64,000 nucleotides of DNA from DASRJG01 sp964647625 (GTDB taxonomy: Bacteria; Acidobacteriota; Polarisedimenticolia; Polarisedimenticolales; DASRJG01), in assembly GCA_964647625.1 (NCBI GenBank), contig CAZYHZ010000002.1:86086-150085 (forward strand), read 5' to 3'. Under the pieces are notes generated by a model. That model saw only the letters and a list, made by a program, of their open reading frames with translations. It was not told the origin of the DNA and ran no database searches. Below, one piece after another: positions 36,371 through 45,573 of this stretch (its first letter is position 1; every line of letters starts with the position of its first letter). The translations under genes and the position numbers were made by a program.

Positions 36371-37499
36371 ACCCGGAAATCGCTTGCATCGGTTGGGTTT
36401 CCGATGCCTCGATCAGCTTCGGGGTCGCATTGGTGTCCGCCTGTGTGTCCACGTCACCGCCGCGGGGTTCGATCCCGATCGCCACGTCGAGCGCGGCCAT
36501 GCTATCGGACAGGTGTTCGGGCATCAAGTGAGCGTACTTGAGCGTCGTCTGGATCACGGCGTGGCCGAGAACGGCCTGGATCTTCGCCAGGGGGACGCCG
36601 GACTGGACCATCCAGGACGCCGCCGTATGCCTCAGCGTATGGAACCCGGCGCCGTCGATCCCGAGCCCCTCCATGAGCGCCGTCGTACGCTTCGAGATCC
36701 GGTTCCGGGCATCCGTGCTCGTATACGGAATCCCCTCCCCATCGACGAAGACGTGCTCGAAAGGCTTCCGCGCATCGCCGCCGGCCAGGACGAATCGGAG
36801 CCCTGCGTTGAGTGGGATCGTCCGGGGCTTCCCGGTCTTGTTGTCCTCCCCGAAGTGGATCATCCCGCCGGCCAGGTCGACATCGGCCCACCGGAGCCCG
36901 GTGACCTCTTTCAGCCGGGCCCCGCTCGTGAGCGCGAACCGCATCAGGGGGCGAAGCCAGGCCGGTGCCGCCGCGTCGGCTCGATCCCACTCCTCTCGCG
37001 TCAGGAATCGAACCTTGTGCGTCGGCTCCGCGGGCTTCTCCGCATCGATGCTCGCATTCGTGGGGACGTGCCCCTTCCGCCGGGCCCACTCGAGCAGCGT
37101 GCCGGCGGCCGTCATGTACTTCCGGATCGTGCTCGCGCCCAGCTTCCGCTCGTGGAGCGATCGCCGGAAGCTGTCGAAGTCCCCCGCCGTGATGTCTCGG
37201 AGAGCCCGCTTCCCGAAGTGGGCGAGTGCGGCCTTGATCGCATGCGCGGTGTAATCGGTCTTCGTCGTGTGCTCGGCCAGGAACAACGGTACGGCCTCCG
37301 CGAACGTCGTCACGAGCACGTCGTTGGGGTTGACATAGGTGCCGGCCCGGACCTCCCCGAGACGCCGCGTGAGGAGATCCTTCGCCTGCGTCCGGGTCGT
37401 GCCGGCCGTCTCGCGTACTCGGCGCCCGAGCTGGTCGCGGAAATCGATCGAGTACATCATGATCCCATCGCGTTTGCGGGTGCGTGCATGGATCGCCAT
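36348..37499 (-). CDS. int: Tyrosine recombinase / phage integrase
   Basis: 383 aa from ATG 37499 (ribosome site GGAGG six bases before; a TTG two codons upstream is too close to it). Numbering below is from that TTG. N-terminal arm-binding and SAM-like core-binding domains (~1-160), then the catalytic domain with Arg197 (TSGARLKEV), Lys223 in DNKTGKPR, HTLRH box (His289, Arg292), LGH His315 and nucleophile Tyr324 in KYAHL. All active residues are present. The gene's 3' end overlaps the tRNA-Pro gene, the usual position of a tRNA-targeting integrase. It would integrate and excise the element at the 46-bp sites and may act on the cassette sites nearby (inference). Confidence 0.95.
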
Positions 37500-37584
37500 C
37501 GTCAACCTCCTAACCGCTCGAGCGAGACCGCGACGTCGGACCTCGAGCGCGCACAGGCTTCCTGAATCAGACAGGTCTCGCCGC

Positions 37585-37848
37585 TCATGCGACCGCTCCC
37601 TTCCTGAGCGGGCTGATCTTCGACGGCCGGCCGCGGCGGCGCGGCATCAGCTGCTCGTGTTCGGCGATGAACTTCTGAATGGTCGACAGCCGGTATCGGA
37701 CGAGCCGGCCGAGTGGCACGAAGCGGATCTCGCCAGCGCGGCGGCGGTGATCGAGAGCCTTCACCGTTGTGGCGAGCATCTTCGCAGCTTCGAGGGGGCT
37801 GATCAGTCGATCGGGCTGTGAACCTTGCTGGGATCGCGGCATCGTCAT
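37585..37848 (-). CDS. Excisionase-like HTH DNA-binding protein
   Basis: 87 aa from ATG 37848, preceded by GGAGG. Residues 14-60 form a MerR/excisionase-type winged HTH (LISPLEAAKMLATTVKALDHRR, FVPLGRLVRYRLSTIQKFI). The basic tail RRRGRPSK suits DNA contact. It lies upstream of the integrase on the same strand (86 bp apart), consistent with an excision or recombination directionality factor. It overlaps the upstream gene by four bases (ATGA). Confidence 0.75.
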   Translation of the reverse strand: MTMPRSQQGSQPDRLISPLEAAKMLATTVKALDHRRRAGEIRFVPLGRLVRYRLSTIQKFIAEHEQLMPRRRGRPSKISPLRKGAVA

Positions 37849-38123
37849 GCCTCCGCCCGCGCGTTCTCTTCGCAGGCGCGTGCCGACTTTTCGAGTTCGT
37901 CGGCGCTCATTCGAAGGAAATCGATCCACACGTCTGTGGCTCGTTGAAGACGATCCGCAACGGCCTTTGGGTTCTGCGGCCCATCGCTGGCACGCAGGAG
38001 CGAGTCGGCACCCGCGCGCATCGCGAATATTGAACGCTTTGCGTAGTGGACGAGCTGCTCGACGTCTAGTCTCGCGGCGCACGCATTGGAGCGAACGATT
38101 TCACCGAGGTTCGTGCGCTGCAT
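37845..38123 (-). CDS. Small phage protein of unknown function
   Basis: 92 aa, helical, no recognised domain (VEQLVHYAKRSIFAMRAGAD, VWIDFLRMSADELEKSARACE). Its ATG is one base after the stop of the upstream gene and its stop overlaps the next start as ATGA. It is therefore clearly part of one translationally coupled early operon running to the integrase. Confidence 0.6.
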   Translation of the reverse strand: MQRTNLGEIVRSNACAARLDVEQLVHYAKRSIFAMRAGADSLLRASDGPQNPKAVADRLQRATDVWIDFLRMSADELEKSARACEENARAEA

Positions 38124-38124
38124 G

Positions 38125-38517
38125 TCAGGCCGCCTTCCCGCTCTGTGCCTTGCACTCGGCCTCCGCGAGCGCGATGGCTGCAGCGGCCCGCCTCGCGTTT
38201 CGATATCCGATGTTGTCGGCGGTCTGGAGATCACGAACGACGTCGGCCAAGCTGTCCATCGTCAGATCGCAATAGCTCCAGATCGCCCGAACGACGACCG
38301 CCAGAGCTGACAGGCGAACCTGTTCGGTGACCCTTCCGCGCTTCGCATAATCAGCGGCCTTCTGACCGGCGAGCGCGGCCAAGCGCCGATAGAACTTGGC
38401 GGAGCGAGCATTTGAACTGCCCCCGGGGCCGCCTTCTTGTTCGAGGTTTTCGATTACCTGCGCCGCATCGATAACCAGTCGGTCATACCGCGTCTGCCGT
38501 TTTCTACGCCTGTGCAT
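38125..38517 (-). CDS. Small phage protein of unknown function
   Basis: 130 aa from ATG 38517 with GGAG upstream. A basic N-terminus (HRRRKRQTRYDRL) is followed by a mostly helical protein (AALAGQKAADYAKRGRVTEQ, ADVVRDLQTADNIGYRNARR). It shares a general character with the next gene. No family recognised. First gene of the leftward operon 38517 to 36348; the ~220 bp to the divergent DUF4145 gene should hold both promoters. Confidence 0.6.
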   Translation of the reverse strand: MHRRRKRQTRYDRLVIDAAQVIENLEQEGGPGGSSNARSAKFYRRLAALAGQKAADYAKRGRVTEQVRLSALAVVVRAIWSYCDLTMDSLADVVRDLQTADNIGYRNARRAAAAIALAEAECKAQSGKAA

Positions 38518-38738
38518 GGTGATCTCCTCGCGCCGCTTGGGCGCAGCTGCGCGCGGAGGCCTCTCGTGGTGCTCGCGGTGCCGTTTGGGTTGGTAGAATC
38601 CGCGAAGCCCATGGGCGCCTCCAGTGCGCTTGTGGGTTAGGCTCCGTCGTCGGTTCGCGCCGGCGGCGGGGCCGCTTACGGGCCGGAAACTACGCCGGAG
38701 AGCGTCCCGCGTCAAGCTCGACGCTCCAAGGGGATCGC

Positions 38739-39320
38739 ATGCAAAGAATTGACGGGGGTTGGAGCGGGTTCAGCTCGCACAGCGATGTCCGCTATCTCTG
38801 CGGATGGTGCGGCGACCGCGTGACTTCGACTTTCGGTGCGGATCTTCGGAATAGCAGCGGCATCATCGCGGCGACGGTCCGCGTATGTCCCGCCTGCAAT
38901 CGGACTTCGTACCTTGAGTTGCGTGGCCCGCAGGTGCCCAGGTTTGCGGCCGGGTCTACCGTCCCGAACCTGCCGAGCGACTTGGAGGCGCTCTACGAAG
39001 AGGCCCGTCGGTGCACCGCGCATGACGCGTTCACGGCCGCCGTACTCGTCCTTCGGAAGTTGCTGATGAGCATCGCCGCGGACAAAGGCGCGGCGGCCGG
39101 GCTTGGATTCGTCGAATATGTCGACTACCTCGAGAAGAACGGGTACATCCCAAAGGACGCTCGACCATGGGTCGATCACATTCGCCAGCGCGGCAACGAA
39201 GCGAATCACGAAATCCATTTGATGCAAGCCGGCGACGCGCGCGAGCTGATCGATTTCACCCAGATGCTGTTGACGATAATGTACGACTTCCCGAGCCGCA
39301 TCCCAAAATCCTCGCCGTAG
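38739..39320 (+). CDS. DUF4145-domain protein
   Basis: 193 aa. The N-terminus has two CxxC knuckles (CGWC, CPAC), probably a zinc ribbon. Residues ~80-185 match DUF4145 in pattern (ALYEEARRC..DAFTAAVLVLRKLL, FVEYVDYLEKNGYI, WVDHIRQRGNEANHE). DUF4145 occurs alone or fused to restriction and helicase proteins. Downstream, 24 bp away on the same strand, is a nuclease-like gene, so the pair may be one accessory or defence module. That role is inference. Confidence 0.78.
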   Translation: MQRIDGGWSGFSSHSDVRYLCGWCGDRVTSTFGADLRNSSGIIAATVRVCPACNRTSYLELRGPQVPRFAAGSTVPNLPSDLEALYEEARRCTAHDAFTAAVLVLRKLLMSIAADKGAAAGLGFVEYVDYLEKNGYIPKDARPWVDHIRQRGNEANHEIHLMQAGDARELIDFTQMLLTIMYDFPSRIPKSSP

Positions 39321-39344
39321 TTCCGAACGTCGCACGGGGATCAA

Positions 39345-40094
39345 ATGAACGAGAACGACAACGCAGACATCGCGCACTCGATTGTGGCGAAGTCCGGATT
39401 CCCGTTTCAGATGGCGATCGTCCGGCTGCTGGAACGGAAGATCAGGAACTGGGTCGTCGAATCCACTGAGCACCCATGGTTCGACCCGCACAGCGGCGCG
39501 AGCGGATCCGTCGACATTGTGCTCGCGCACGGCGCCGCTGTATTCGTCATCGAATGTCGAAGGATGACGGATGCCGAATGGACATTCTTCGTTCCCAACG
39601 ATCATCCACACGAGGTGCGGCACTCGGACGTCATGGAAATGCCGGCGAACGAGTGGACGCGCTACTCGCTGCATCCGGCGTCCGAGGAGGCGGAGTTCTG
39701 CCAGTTCAGCATCAAGGGTGAATCGAAGACGCCGGAACGTGGCATCGCCACAGCGCTTCTCCCTGCGGTTGAATCGATCGCGCGAGACCTGCCGCGCGCG
39801 CGAGGCTATTGGGTTATCGTGCCGGCAATCGTCACCAACGCGCCGCTCAGGATCTGCAGGTTCGACCCGGCAACGGTCGATCTGGCGACGGGCCAACCAA
39901 AGATCACCGAAGTCCGATCGGCCGGCCTGGTTCGCTTCCGGCGGAGTTTTGTTTATGGAAGCCCGGACGGGCCTCCATTCCCTGACCTGAAAAGCAAGGC
40001 GACGGCCGGAATGCGAACGGTTTGGATCATCAACGCCTCTCATCTGCTCGACACGCTCAACGCGTTCGATCTCGGACGAATGGTGCGTCTCTGA
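39345..40094 (+). CDS. Putative PD-(D/E)XK-like nuclease
   Basis: 249 aa of unknown family. Residues ~50-75 read SGSVDIVLAHGAAVFVIECRR, which fits the core of a PD-(D/E)XK nuclease fold: Asp on one strand, then Glu-x-(K/R) on the next (EC-R replacing E-x-K). The rest is mixed alpha/beta with no recognised domain. It follows the DUF4145 gene closely and is in the part of the element next to integration genes, where phage defence cargo is common. Without structure prediction the nuclease call is tentative. Confidence 0.5.
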   Translation: MNENDNADIAHSIVAKSGFPFQMAIVRLLERKIRNWVVESTEHPWFDPHSGASGSVDIVLAHGAAVFVIECRRMTDAEWTFFVPNDHPHEVRHSDVMEMPANEWTRYSLHPASEEAEFCQFSIKGESKTPERGIATALLPAVESIARDLPRARGYWVIVPAIVTNAPLRICRFDPATVDLATGQPKITEVRSAGLVRFRRSFVYGSPDGPPFPDLKSKATAGMRTVWIINASHLLDTLNAFDLGRMVRL

Positions 40095-40096
40095 AA

Positions 40097-40348
40097 TCAC
40101 CGCCTGCACCCTGGCGCGGCCGTCACCCGTGGGGACGTCGAGCTCTTCGGACGTCCGGCCATCTCGTCGGCGACGGCTTCGAAGCTGGGTTCGACCTGGA
40201 GCTCATGACGGAGCTTTGACAACTCTTCGTAGAGCACATTGACAACGATAGCGAGCCTGTTCAACCGAGCGGTGACGACTCGTCGGCCTGGCGCCCTGGG
40301 CTTGTCGCGATATGGATCGTGTCCGAGCTCGTCGCCTTCATGTCTCAC
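40097..40348 (-). CDS. Small hypothetical phage protein
   Basis: 83 aa from a GTG; helical core LNRLAIVVNVLYEELSKLRHELQ, then a Pro/Ser-rich tail. It fits tightly between the converging nuclease-like gene (3 bp) and the next minus-strand gene (46 bp), which supports it, but the ribosome site is weak. Confidence 0.4.
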   Translation of the reverse strand: MRHEGDELGHDPYRDKPRAPGRRVVTARLNRLAIVVNVLYEELSKLRHELQVEPSFEAVADEMAGRPKSSTSPRVTAAPGCRR

Positions 40349-40394
40349 GTCAGCTGCTCGCTCAACAGCCGACCCGATCCGGGCCCGCTGGGGA

Positions 40395-40925
40395 TCATGC
40401 CTGGACGTTCGTCTTGCGCGGGAGTCCGAGCAACTCGGGCCCGGCGCTCGGGGCCCATCGTTGCGCGACCTCCAACAGTCCGACCTTCAGCTCGGTGAGC
40501 CGCGACACGACGACTTCGACGTCGGCTTCGAGAGCGAGCGCTCGAATCTCGCCCCGAATGCGCACGACCTCATCTGATGCCACCTGGCCGGCGGCCGGAT
40601 CATCGCCGCGGTGTCTGATGTCCATCCAGAATCGATCGATCTGCTCTAGCGCGGCATCGACCGCGGGCGGAGCGGTCGCACGGAGCTCGTTTTCGTCGCG
40701 CATGATGCACAGCTCGATCGCACGGACCGTCCCGCGGCGCTCCGTGTCGATCGCCCCGAGCTCCTCAGAGGCGATAGCCTGCGCTCTGCGGGCGGCCTCG
40801 ACTTTCCCGCGTAACTTGTCGATCCTCGGGCCGGTCTCCCGATCTACCGTCTCGAGTCGAGCGCGGTTCGACGCAATGCGCGCGACAATCGCGCGACGAT
40901 CCTCCAATGCGATGCTCTCGATCAT
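40395..40925 (-). CDS. Coiled-coil phage protein
   Basis: 176 aa, almost all helical with heptad spacing (ASNRARLETVDRETGPRID, LRGKVEAARRAQAIASEEL). It resembles in layout the 221-aa protein at 45873-46538. It follows the tape-measure gene by 28 bp in the tail operon, so it may be a tail tip or accessory component. No family recognised. Ribosome site GAGAGGTG. Confidence 0.6.
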   Translation of the reverse strand: MIESIALEDRRAIVARIASNRARLETVDRETGPRIDKLRGKVEAARRAQAIASEELGAIDTERRGTVRAIELCIMRDENELRATAPPAVDAALEQIDRFWMDIRHRGDDPAAGQVASDEVVRIRGEIRALALEADVEVVVSRLTELKVGLLEVAQRWAPSAGPELLGLPRKTNVQA

Positions 40926-40953
40926 TCGTTCACCTCTCGCGATGCGGAGTTTG

Positions 40954-43659
40954 TCAGTCTCTCCGCGACTGCCAGTCCTCGATTGCTTCGATCAGCCCGC
41001 GCTGGTGGTCGATGAAAAGACGCGCCATGACTTGCGGGCCCAGCTGCACCGTGACGAGGCTGGGCGGGATGTGTGCCTGCGGACCAATCGAGTCGCTCGA
41101 GGACACGTCCGCGTGGATGACACCGGAGGATCCGATCGGCGGATACTTCGAAGGCGCCGGCGACGTCGGGGCCTCGAGGGAAGGATGCTCGATTGCGATC
41201 GGGCTCGGCACTCTCATCGCCCGCGAGTCGAGAGCGAGCGACGGCGGAACCCGATGATCGAGGATCACCCCATCGCTCGCATATACGGTCCCGCCCGCCT
41301 CCATCGCCGGTGCCGACGGCGAGTTCGCCGCCCCAGCGATCGCCACAGCGATCGGATGAGGAGTGCTTGGAACGACTGCGAACCGCCCGCTGAAAAGCGA
41401 CTGCGCGCCATTCGTTCGGGCGTCGTCGGTACGACCCCCCACGAGCGAGGCCTGGCCGGCCATGATCCGTTGGACAAGCTTGACCGGCAGCACAGCCTCC
41501 CCCGGCGTGAGCATTGCCGGCACGGTATCGGTTCCACGCGGCTTGAAGATCGCGCGCATGAGTGCGGTCGACTTTCGTGGGGAGCTGACGATGCGACCAC
41601 CCGGTGCGAGGTATGCGGCGCTCTCGGCTCCCGCCAGGCCTCCGGCCGCATACCGTTGGGGGACGACCATACCGGACGAGGCCTGGTCTATCGTTGCCGC
41701 GAAAGTGCTGCCGCTACCGACGCTATCTTTCGAACTTACGCTTTCGGGTCTGACGACTGTGCCTTCACTCGCAGCCAGGATGGCCTCGGTAATCGCTCTG
41801 ATGATCAAAGCCTCGACCACTGCCTTGATCAGCGACTTCAGGATACTTCTGAGGATCTCGCCCCAGGCGACGTCAGCGCCGAAGGCTGCATCGACCATCG
41901 CATCACCAAGTTGCGTTGCACCCTGGGTAGCGAGTGCTATCCCTGTCTGCTGTATGTCACTCGTTCTCTGAGCCTGGATGCCGATCCGGTTCTGCGCCTG
42001 AACAAGCGCCTCGAATTGCAACTCCTGTTCCGGCGTGAGGTATGAAATCGACTCGACAACTTTCTTGAGGGCCGCCCATGCCTGCGCTTGCGCGTCGATC
42101 TCAGTGGTTCCCCCGACGTCGTGGGCCTTGGTCGCGTTCTCCTCGGAAATGCGGGCGATCTCCATGAGGGTCTTGACCTGCTTCTGAAGGGGCTCATCGT
42201 CCTTTGGAAGCGCGGACGCTAGCGTCTGGAGAGCGGCATTCACCTGTTGCCAGCTCTCAGCAATCGTCTTGACCGGAGCGTTCAACTGAAGCTCGGCATC
42301 GCGGAGGGCGTTGACGATCGTGATCGTCCGCTCGATCTCGACGCCCTCGGCGCCGAGGCGTTCGATGGTCGACTTCTCAGCGGGTCCTGGGAACGCCGGA
42401 ATCTCCGTGGCGATCTCCGGAAGCTGGCGGGGTTCGCGTTTCACCGGCGCGAAGGTCTGGACCTCCGTTCGCTCGTTGAACGATTCCAGCGTCTCCTTGA
42501 GCTTCTTTGCCTCGTCGTCGGCCTTCTTGGCCGAATCGTAGATCGATTTGGCCCAGTCGCGATCGATCTTCGACCAGTCGACTCCCTCGACTTTGATCTC
42601 GGGGAGCCCCGGGAAGGTCTTTCCGGTGAGCTTCTCGTATTCCTCGCGGTAGCGCTTCGCCTCGTCGGCCAGATGCTTCTGCCGTTCCTCGAGGGCCTCG
42701 GCTTCATCCTTGGCCTGCTGGAGCTTCGCCGCGGCGGCCGCCGTCGCATCGGCGAACCCGAGCATCGGATTCTCGAGCGCCTCCTGGTCGACGTTGTCCT
42801 TGACGGCCTTCGCCTTCTCGCCTGCGAGCGCGAGATCGGTGGCAATGATCCCCGGCGCCGTCAACGGGGCCGAGATCTCAAGAACGAGCGATTTCCAGAA
42901 CCCCAGCTTTCCACGCGACTGATTGGCCTCGTCGTTGAGGTCCTGCATCGCCTGCGTGATCCCGTTGATGGCATCGATCGCGTTGGTGTTGACGATGATG
43001 CGCTTGCCCATCGTCTCTTCGAGCTCGCCCCACGCCTTCTGCAGATTGGCCGTGGCGCCGGTGATCGTCTTCAGCTCGTTCGCCGCCATGCCGCCGAAAC
43101 GGTTCTGCACAAACTGGAGGACCGTCTCGAGCTTCTCCGCGTTCGTCGCGCCGTCCTTGAATGTCACGCCCAGGCGCGTGAACTCGCGCACGCTTCCGTT
43201 GGCCGCCTTCGCGACCCTGAGCGCGGCCTCGCTCAGATCGATCCCCAGCCCTGCGGACAGATCGAGAGTCGCCTGAGTTGCCCTTGTGAGCGCCCCGCCG
43301 GTAAGTCCGCCGACAGAGATCAGGATCTGCTGTGCGCCGGTGACCGCTTCATGGGTCGCCGTCAAGACCCGCGAGTACGCATCCGCCTCCTCGAGCAGCT
43401 GCGGCACGAGCTTCCCGGCCTGTTGGCCCTGCGCGGAAAGGGTCTGCGTGAGGCGCTTCGCAGCCGCGTCGGACTCGGCGGCCTGCTCCAGCGACTTCCT
43501 GAAGACGCCCTCGACGGCGCCGACGGAAAGCCACGACACGCCGAGGCCCGCAATCCGCTTCGCGAGGCTGGGAAGCAGATTGTTCGCGACGTTCGTGATG
43601 ACCTTCGACGCCTCGTCGACGGCCTTGAGAGTAATCGTGACTTCGCGTTTCGGTGCCAT
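40954..43659 (-). CDS. Phage tail tape measure protein
   Basis: 901 aa from ATG 43659, with GGAG upstream and overlapping TGATG with the preceding tail ORF. A helical N-terminus (VTITLKAVDEASKVITNVANN) is followed by TLSAQGQQAGKLVPQLLEE and LGVTFKDGATNAEKLETVL, the tail length tape-measure pattern. There is a long coiled-coil middle (DEAEALEERQKHLADEAKR) and a hydrophobic segment (~620-660, LKSLIKAVVEALIIRAITEAI). Tape measures set tail tube length and enter the cell envelope during injection. The protein is long enough for a ~130-nm tail by the usual 1.5 A/residue rule. Confidence 0.9.
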   Translation of the reverse strand: MAPKREVTITLKAVDEASKVITNVANNLLPSLAKRIAGLGVSWLSVGAVEGVFRKSLEQAAESDAAAKRLTQTLSAQGQQAGKLVPQLLEEADAYSRVLTATHEAVTGAQQILISVGGLTGGALTRATQATLDLSAGLGIDLSEAALRVAKAANGSVREFTRLGVTFKDGATNAEKLETVLQFVQNRFGGMAANELKTITGATANLQKAWGELEETMGKRIIVNTNAIDAINGITQAMQDLNDEANQSRGKLGFWKSLVLEISAPLTAPGIIATDLALAGEKAKAVKDNVDQEALENPMLGFADATAAAAAKLQQAKDEAEALEERQKHLADEAKRYREEYEKLTGKTFPGLPEIKVEGVDWSKIDRDWAKSIYDSAKKADDEAKKLKETLESFNERTEVQTFAPVKREPRQLPEIATEIPAFPGPAEKSTIERLGAEGVEIERTITIVNALRDAELQLNAPVKTIAESWQQVNAALQTLASALPKDDEPLQKQVKTLMEIARISEENATKAHDVGGTTEIDAQAQAWAALKKVVESISYLTPEQELQFEALVQAQNRIGIQAQRTSDIQQTGIALATQGATQLGDAMVDAAFGADVAWGEILRSILKSLIKAVVEALIIRAITEAILAASEGTVVRPESVSSKDSVGSGSTFAATIDQASSGMVVPQRYAAGGLAGAESAAYLAPGGRIVSSPRKSTALMRAIFKPRGTDTVPAMLTPGEAVLPVKLVQRIMAGQASLVGGRTDDARTNGAQSLFSGRFAVVPSTPHPIAVAIAGAANSPSAPAMEAGGTVYASDGVILDHRVPPSLALDSRAMRVPSPIAIEHPSLEAPTSPAPSKYPPIGSSGVIHADVSSSDSIGPQAHIPPSLVTVQLGPQVMARLFIDHQRGLIEAIEDWQSRRD

Positions 43660-43843
43660 CACACACTCCAGTCCAGATCGCTCTTGTGTGTCACGCGCCG
43701 CGCGGCCTCGATCTCAGCTCGCACGCCTTCTTTGATCGCGGCTACGTCGATCGTTAGGGCTTGAAACATACTCAGTTCACCTCGAGGGTCGATGAATCGG
43801 GACGGGGCCCCGCCGTAGCGCTTGGCAAGCGCATCGAGCGTCC
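43659..43843 (-). CDS. Downstream frame of tail assembly chaperone (possible -1 frameshift)
   Basis: Open in the -1 frame relative to the 123-aa ORF before it. It codes for LRTLDALAKRYGGAPSRF and MFQALTIDVAAIKEGVRAE, a pattern common in the T part of lambda-G/GT-like tail chaperones. Its stop overlaps the tape-measure ATG (TGATG). It could be made by -1 frameshifting near the end of the upstream ORF (a run CGC-CCT-TCG allows CCT to slip to CCC). The other option is initiation at ATG 43769, which has a GAGGTGA site and yields 36 aa. Confidence 0.5.
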
Positions 43844-44215
43844 TCAAGCCGGCTCGGTCCCGGACGAAGGGCGCACCTCGTCCGCTGCCTCCACGCCGAT
43901 GCCGGAGTCTTTCGCGAGACGCGTTGCGAGCTCGAGCCATATCTTTTGCGCGAGATCGTGAACGCTGAAGACGCCCTCCGGGGGTTCGCCGTCGAACTCT
44001 TCGAGCACGAGCTTCGGCGACTTTGAACAGCGGGACAGTACCTGGTCCATGAGATCGTTCGACTGCCAGGCTGCGAGTCCATCGCGGCGGCCGTCGCCGC
44101 GATCGGTGGGGAGGATGCCCAGCTTGCCCGTGATCGCTTGGATGTCTCGAGCGTGAATCGGCCGGAACGTGAACGTCTCGCCGTCGATCGTATACGTCAG
44201 ACGTCTCGCCTGCAT
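43844..44215 (-). CDS. Tail assembly chaperone-like protein (G-like ORF)
   Basis: 123 aa (LTYTIDGETFTFRPIHARDIQAI, KIWLELATRLAKD). It is placed directly before the tape-measure gene and after structural genes, the position of lambda gpG and analogues. It ends just where a coding-like -1 frame continues, so a longer GT-type product is plausible. The assignment rests on position and gene order, not on sequence similarity I can recall. Confidence 0.6.
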   Translation of the reverse strand: MQARRLTYTIDGETFTFRPIHARDIQAITGKLGILPTDRGDGRRDGLAAWQSNDLMDQVLSRCSKSPKLVLEEFDGEPPEGVFSVHDLAQKIWLELATRLAKDSGIGVEAADEVRPSSGTEPA

Positions 44216-44224
44216 GCGGTTCTC

Positions 44225-44662
44225 CTACGCCGTCGCTTCGGGCCGGCTTTGAACCTCGGTCGTGAACTTGAAGAGCTCGTCGGAACCAACCCCGCCGACG
44301 AACGCTTCGAAGATTGCGAGCATCGCGGCCTTCAGCGCGAGCCAGCCGTCGATCAGGGCCTGCTGGTCGGGATGGAGGTGCTTCGCGTAGAGGCCGAAGT
44401 GCACCGCGTACGAAAGGCACAGCCGCGCGGCGTCGTAACGCATCGCCACCGGGCAGACCAGCACGAAGGGAGCCGGAACCGCTGGACGCTCCTGCCGGCG
44501 GCGGATCAGCTCGAGGCCCACGGCCTTGCCGAATGCGGCATAGAACGAGTCGTTGATCGCCCGATGATCGATCGCCATCTTCGCCACGACGAGGATCTGT
44601 TCGTCCGTCGCCCGCGCGAAATCAAGATCGACGCACACCGGTTTGCAGGCGTCCCCTTGCAT
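44225..44662 (-). CDS. Phage structural-operon protein of unknown function
   Basis: 145 aa from ATG 44662, which overlaps the stop of the previous gene (TGATG). Features: EQILVVAKMAIDHRAINDSFYAAF and a hydrophobic segment near 105-125 (DGWLALKAAMLAIFEAFVGG). Probably a tail or head-tail completion component given its place in the structural operon; no family recognised. Confidence 0.55.
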   Translation of the reverse strand: MQGDACKPVCVDLDFARATDEQILVVAKMAIDHRAINDSFYAAFGKAVGLELIRRRQERPAVPAPFVLVCPVAMRYDAARLCLSYAVHFGLYAKHLHPDQQALIDGWLALKAAMLAIFEAFVGGVGSDELFKFTTEVQSRPEATA

Positions 44663-45123
44663 CAGACCGCCAGCACTGGCCGATGGAGCCCGCGATTCAC
44701 CGGAAATGCCAGCTCCCGGCGCTCGAGCGCCTCCGTCTCGAGAATGACTCGGCCCTGCCTCGCGACCTTGGGGTCGTCGCAAGGGCGATCGTGCCCACAC
44801 GATTCGATATGCCGCCCCGCACACGCCGTCGAACTGCAGAAGTATCGGGCCACATCGGCGCCGTCGTTGTCCCGTGAACCAAAGATCAGATCATCGATGG
44901 CGCGCTGAGCCTGCGCCTCGGTCGCGGTCGTGGACCGCCGGAGCCCGCTGGGCGGAATCGAGCGGGACGGCACCGCCGTCTCGGCCTTCCGCCCGGCCTC
45001 CAGCTCGTGACACATCCGCATCGCCTCCCGATTCGACGTCTGCGGCGAACGGCGCCCGGCTTCGAGCCCGCGAAGATCGCGCATCGCCTTTTCCCTCTCG
45101 AGCTTCGTGATTTGTCCTCGCAT
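44662..45123 (-). CDS. Cys/His-containing phage protein of unknown function
   Basis: 153 aa with a basic helical N-terminus (ITKLEREKAMRDLRGLEAGRR) and a C-terminal block with four Cys and three His (YFCSSTACAGRHIESCGHDRPCDDP), possibly zinc binding. It overlaps the next ORF by TGATG. No family recognised. Confidence 0.55.
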   Translation of the reverse strand: MRGQITKLEREKAMRDLRGLEAGRRSPQTSNREAMRMCHELEAGRKAETAVPSRSIPPSGLRRSTTATEAQAQRAIDDLIFGSRDNDGADVARYFCSSTACAGRHIESCGHDRPCDDPKVARQGRVILETEALERRELAFPVNRGLHRPVLAV

Positions 45124-45129
45124 GGATTC

Positions 45130-45573
45130 CTACCTTTCGCGTCCGGTGAGGATCGCCGCCGCCGCAGTGATGTTCGCGACGTTCGATGGCCCCGTGGACA
45201 GGTTGACGGTGTTGTACCCGCCGTTCGTATCGAGTGCCGCCGCGTCGATCTCGAACAGCACGATCTTGTTCTTGAGAGCGGCGTCGGTCGTGAAGCTCGC
45301 CGCGTCCGTCTGGCGCACGAGAGCGTCAAGTGATGCCGCGTCGAGATCCGCCCAGATCCGCGCCGCGATCGCCTTGGCGCCGGCGCCGACGGTGCTCGTG
45401 GCCTGCTGCGGAGTCAGCGCGACCGTCGCGGCATTGCCCTGCGCAATCATCGCGATCAAGTAGATGCGCCGAGCGCCGATGACCGAGACCCAGGCGCCCG
45501 TTCGGCCGGCCGCGTCGGCCGCGGGCGAGAGAACGGAGACGAGCTTCGCATGATCGATCAGCGAGAATTTCAT
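45130..45573 (-). CDS. Probable phage virion structural protein
   Basis: 147 aa, beta-rich: FSLIDHAKLVSVLSPAADAA, IYLIAMIAQGNAATVALTPQQA, NKIVLFEIDAAALDTNGGYN. This is the layout of small phage head or tail decoration proteins. It overlaps the upstream gene (ATGA). I cannot separate a head-decoration role from a tail-tube role. Confidence 0.6.
   Translation of the reverse strand: MKFSLIDHAKLVSVLSPAADAAGRTGAWVSVIGARRIYLIAMIAQGNAATVALTPQQATSTVGAGAKAIAARIWADLDAASLDALVRQTDAASFTTDAALKNKIVLFEIDAAALDTNGGYNTVNLSTGPSNVANITAAAAILTGRER

Noticed and set aside
42247..43764. 505-aa open frame on the plus strand
   Set aside because: Antisense of the tape measure; Leu/Arg/Glu/Asp-rich with no recognisable domain.
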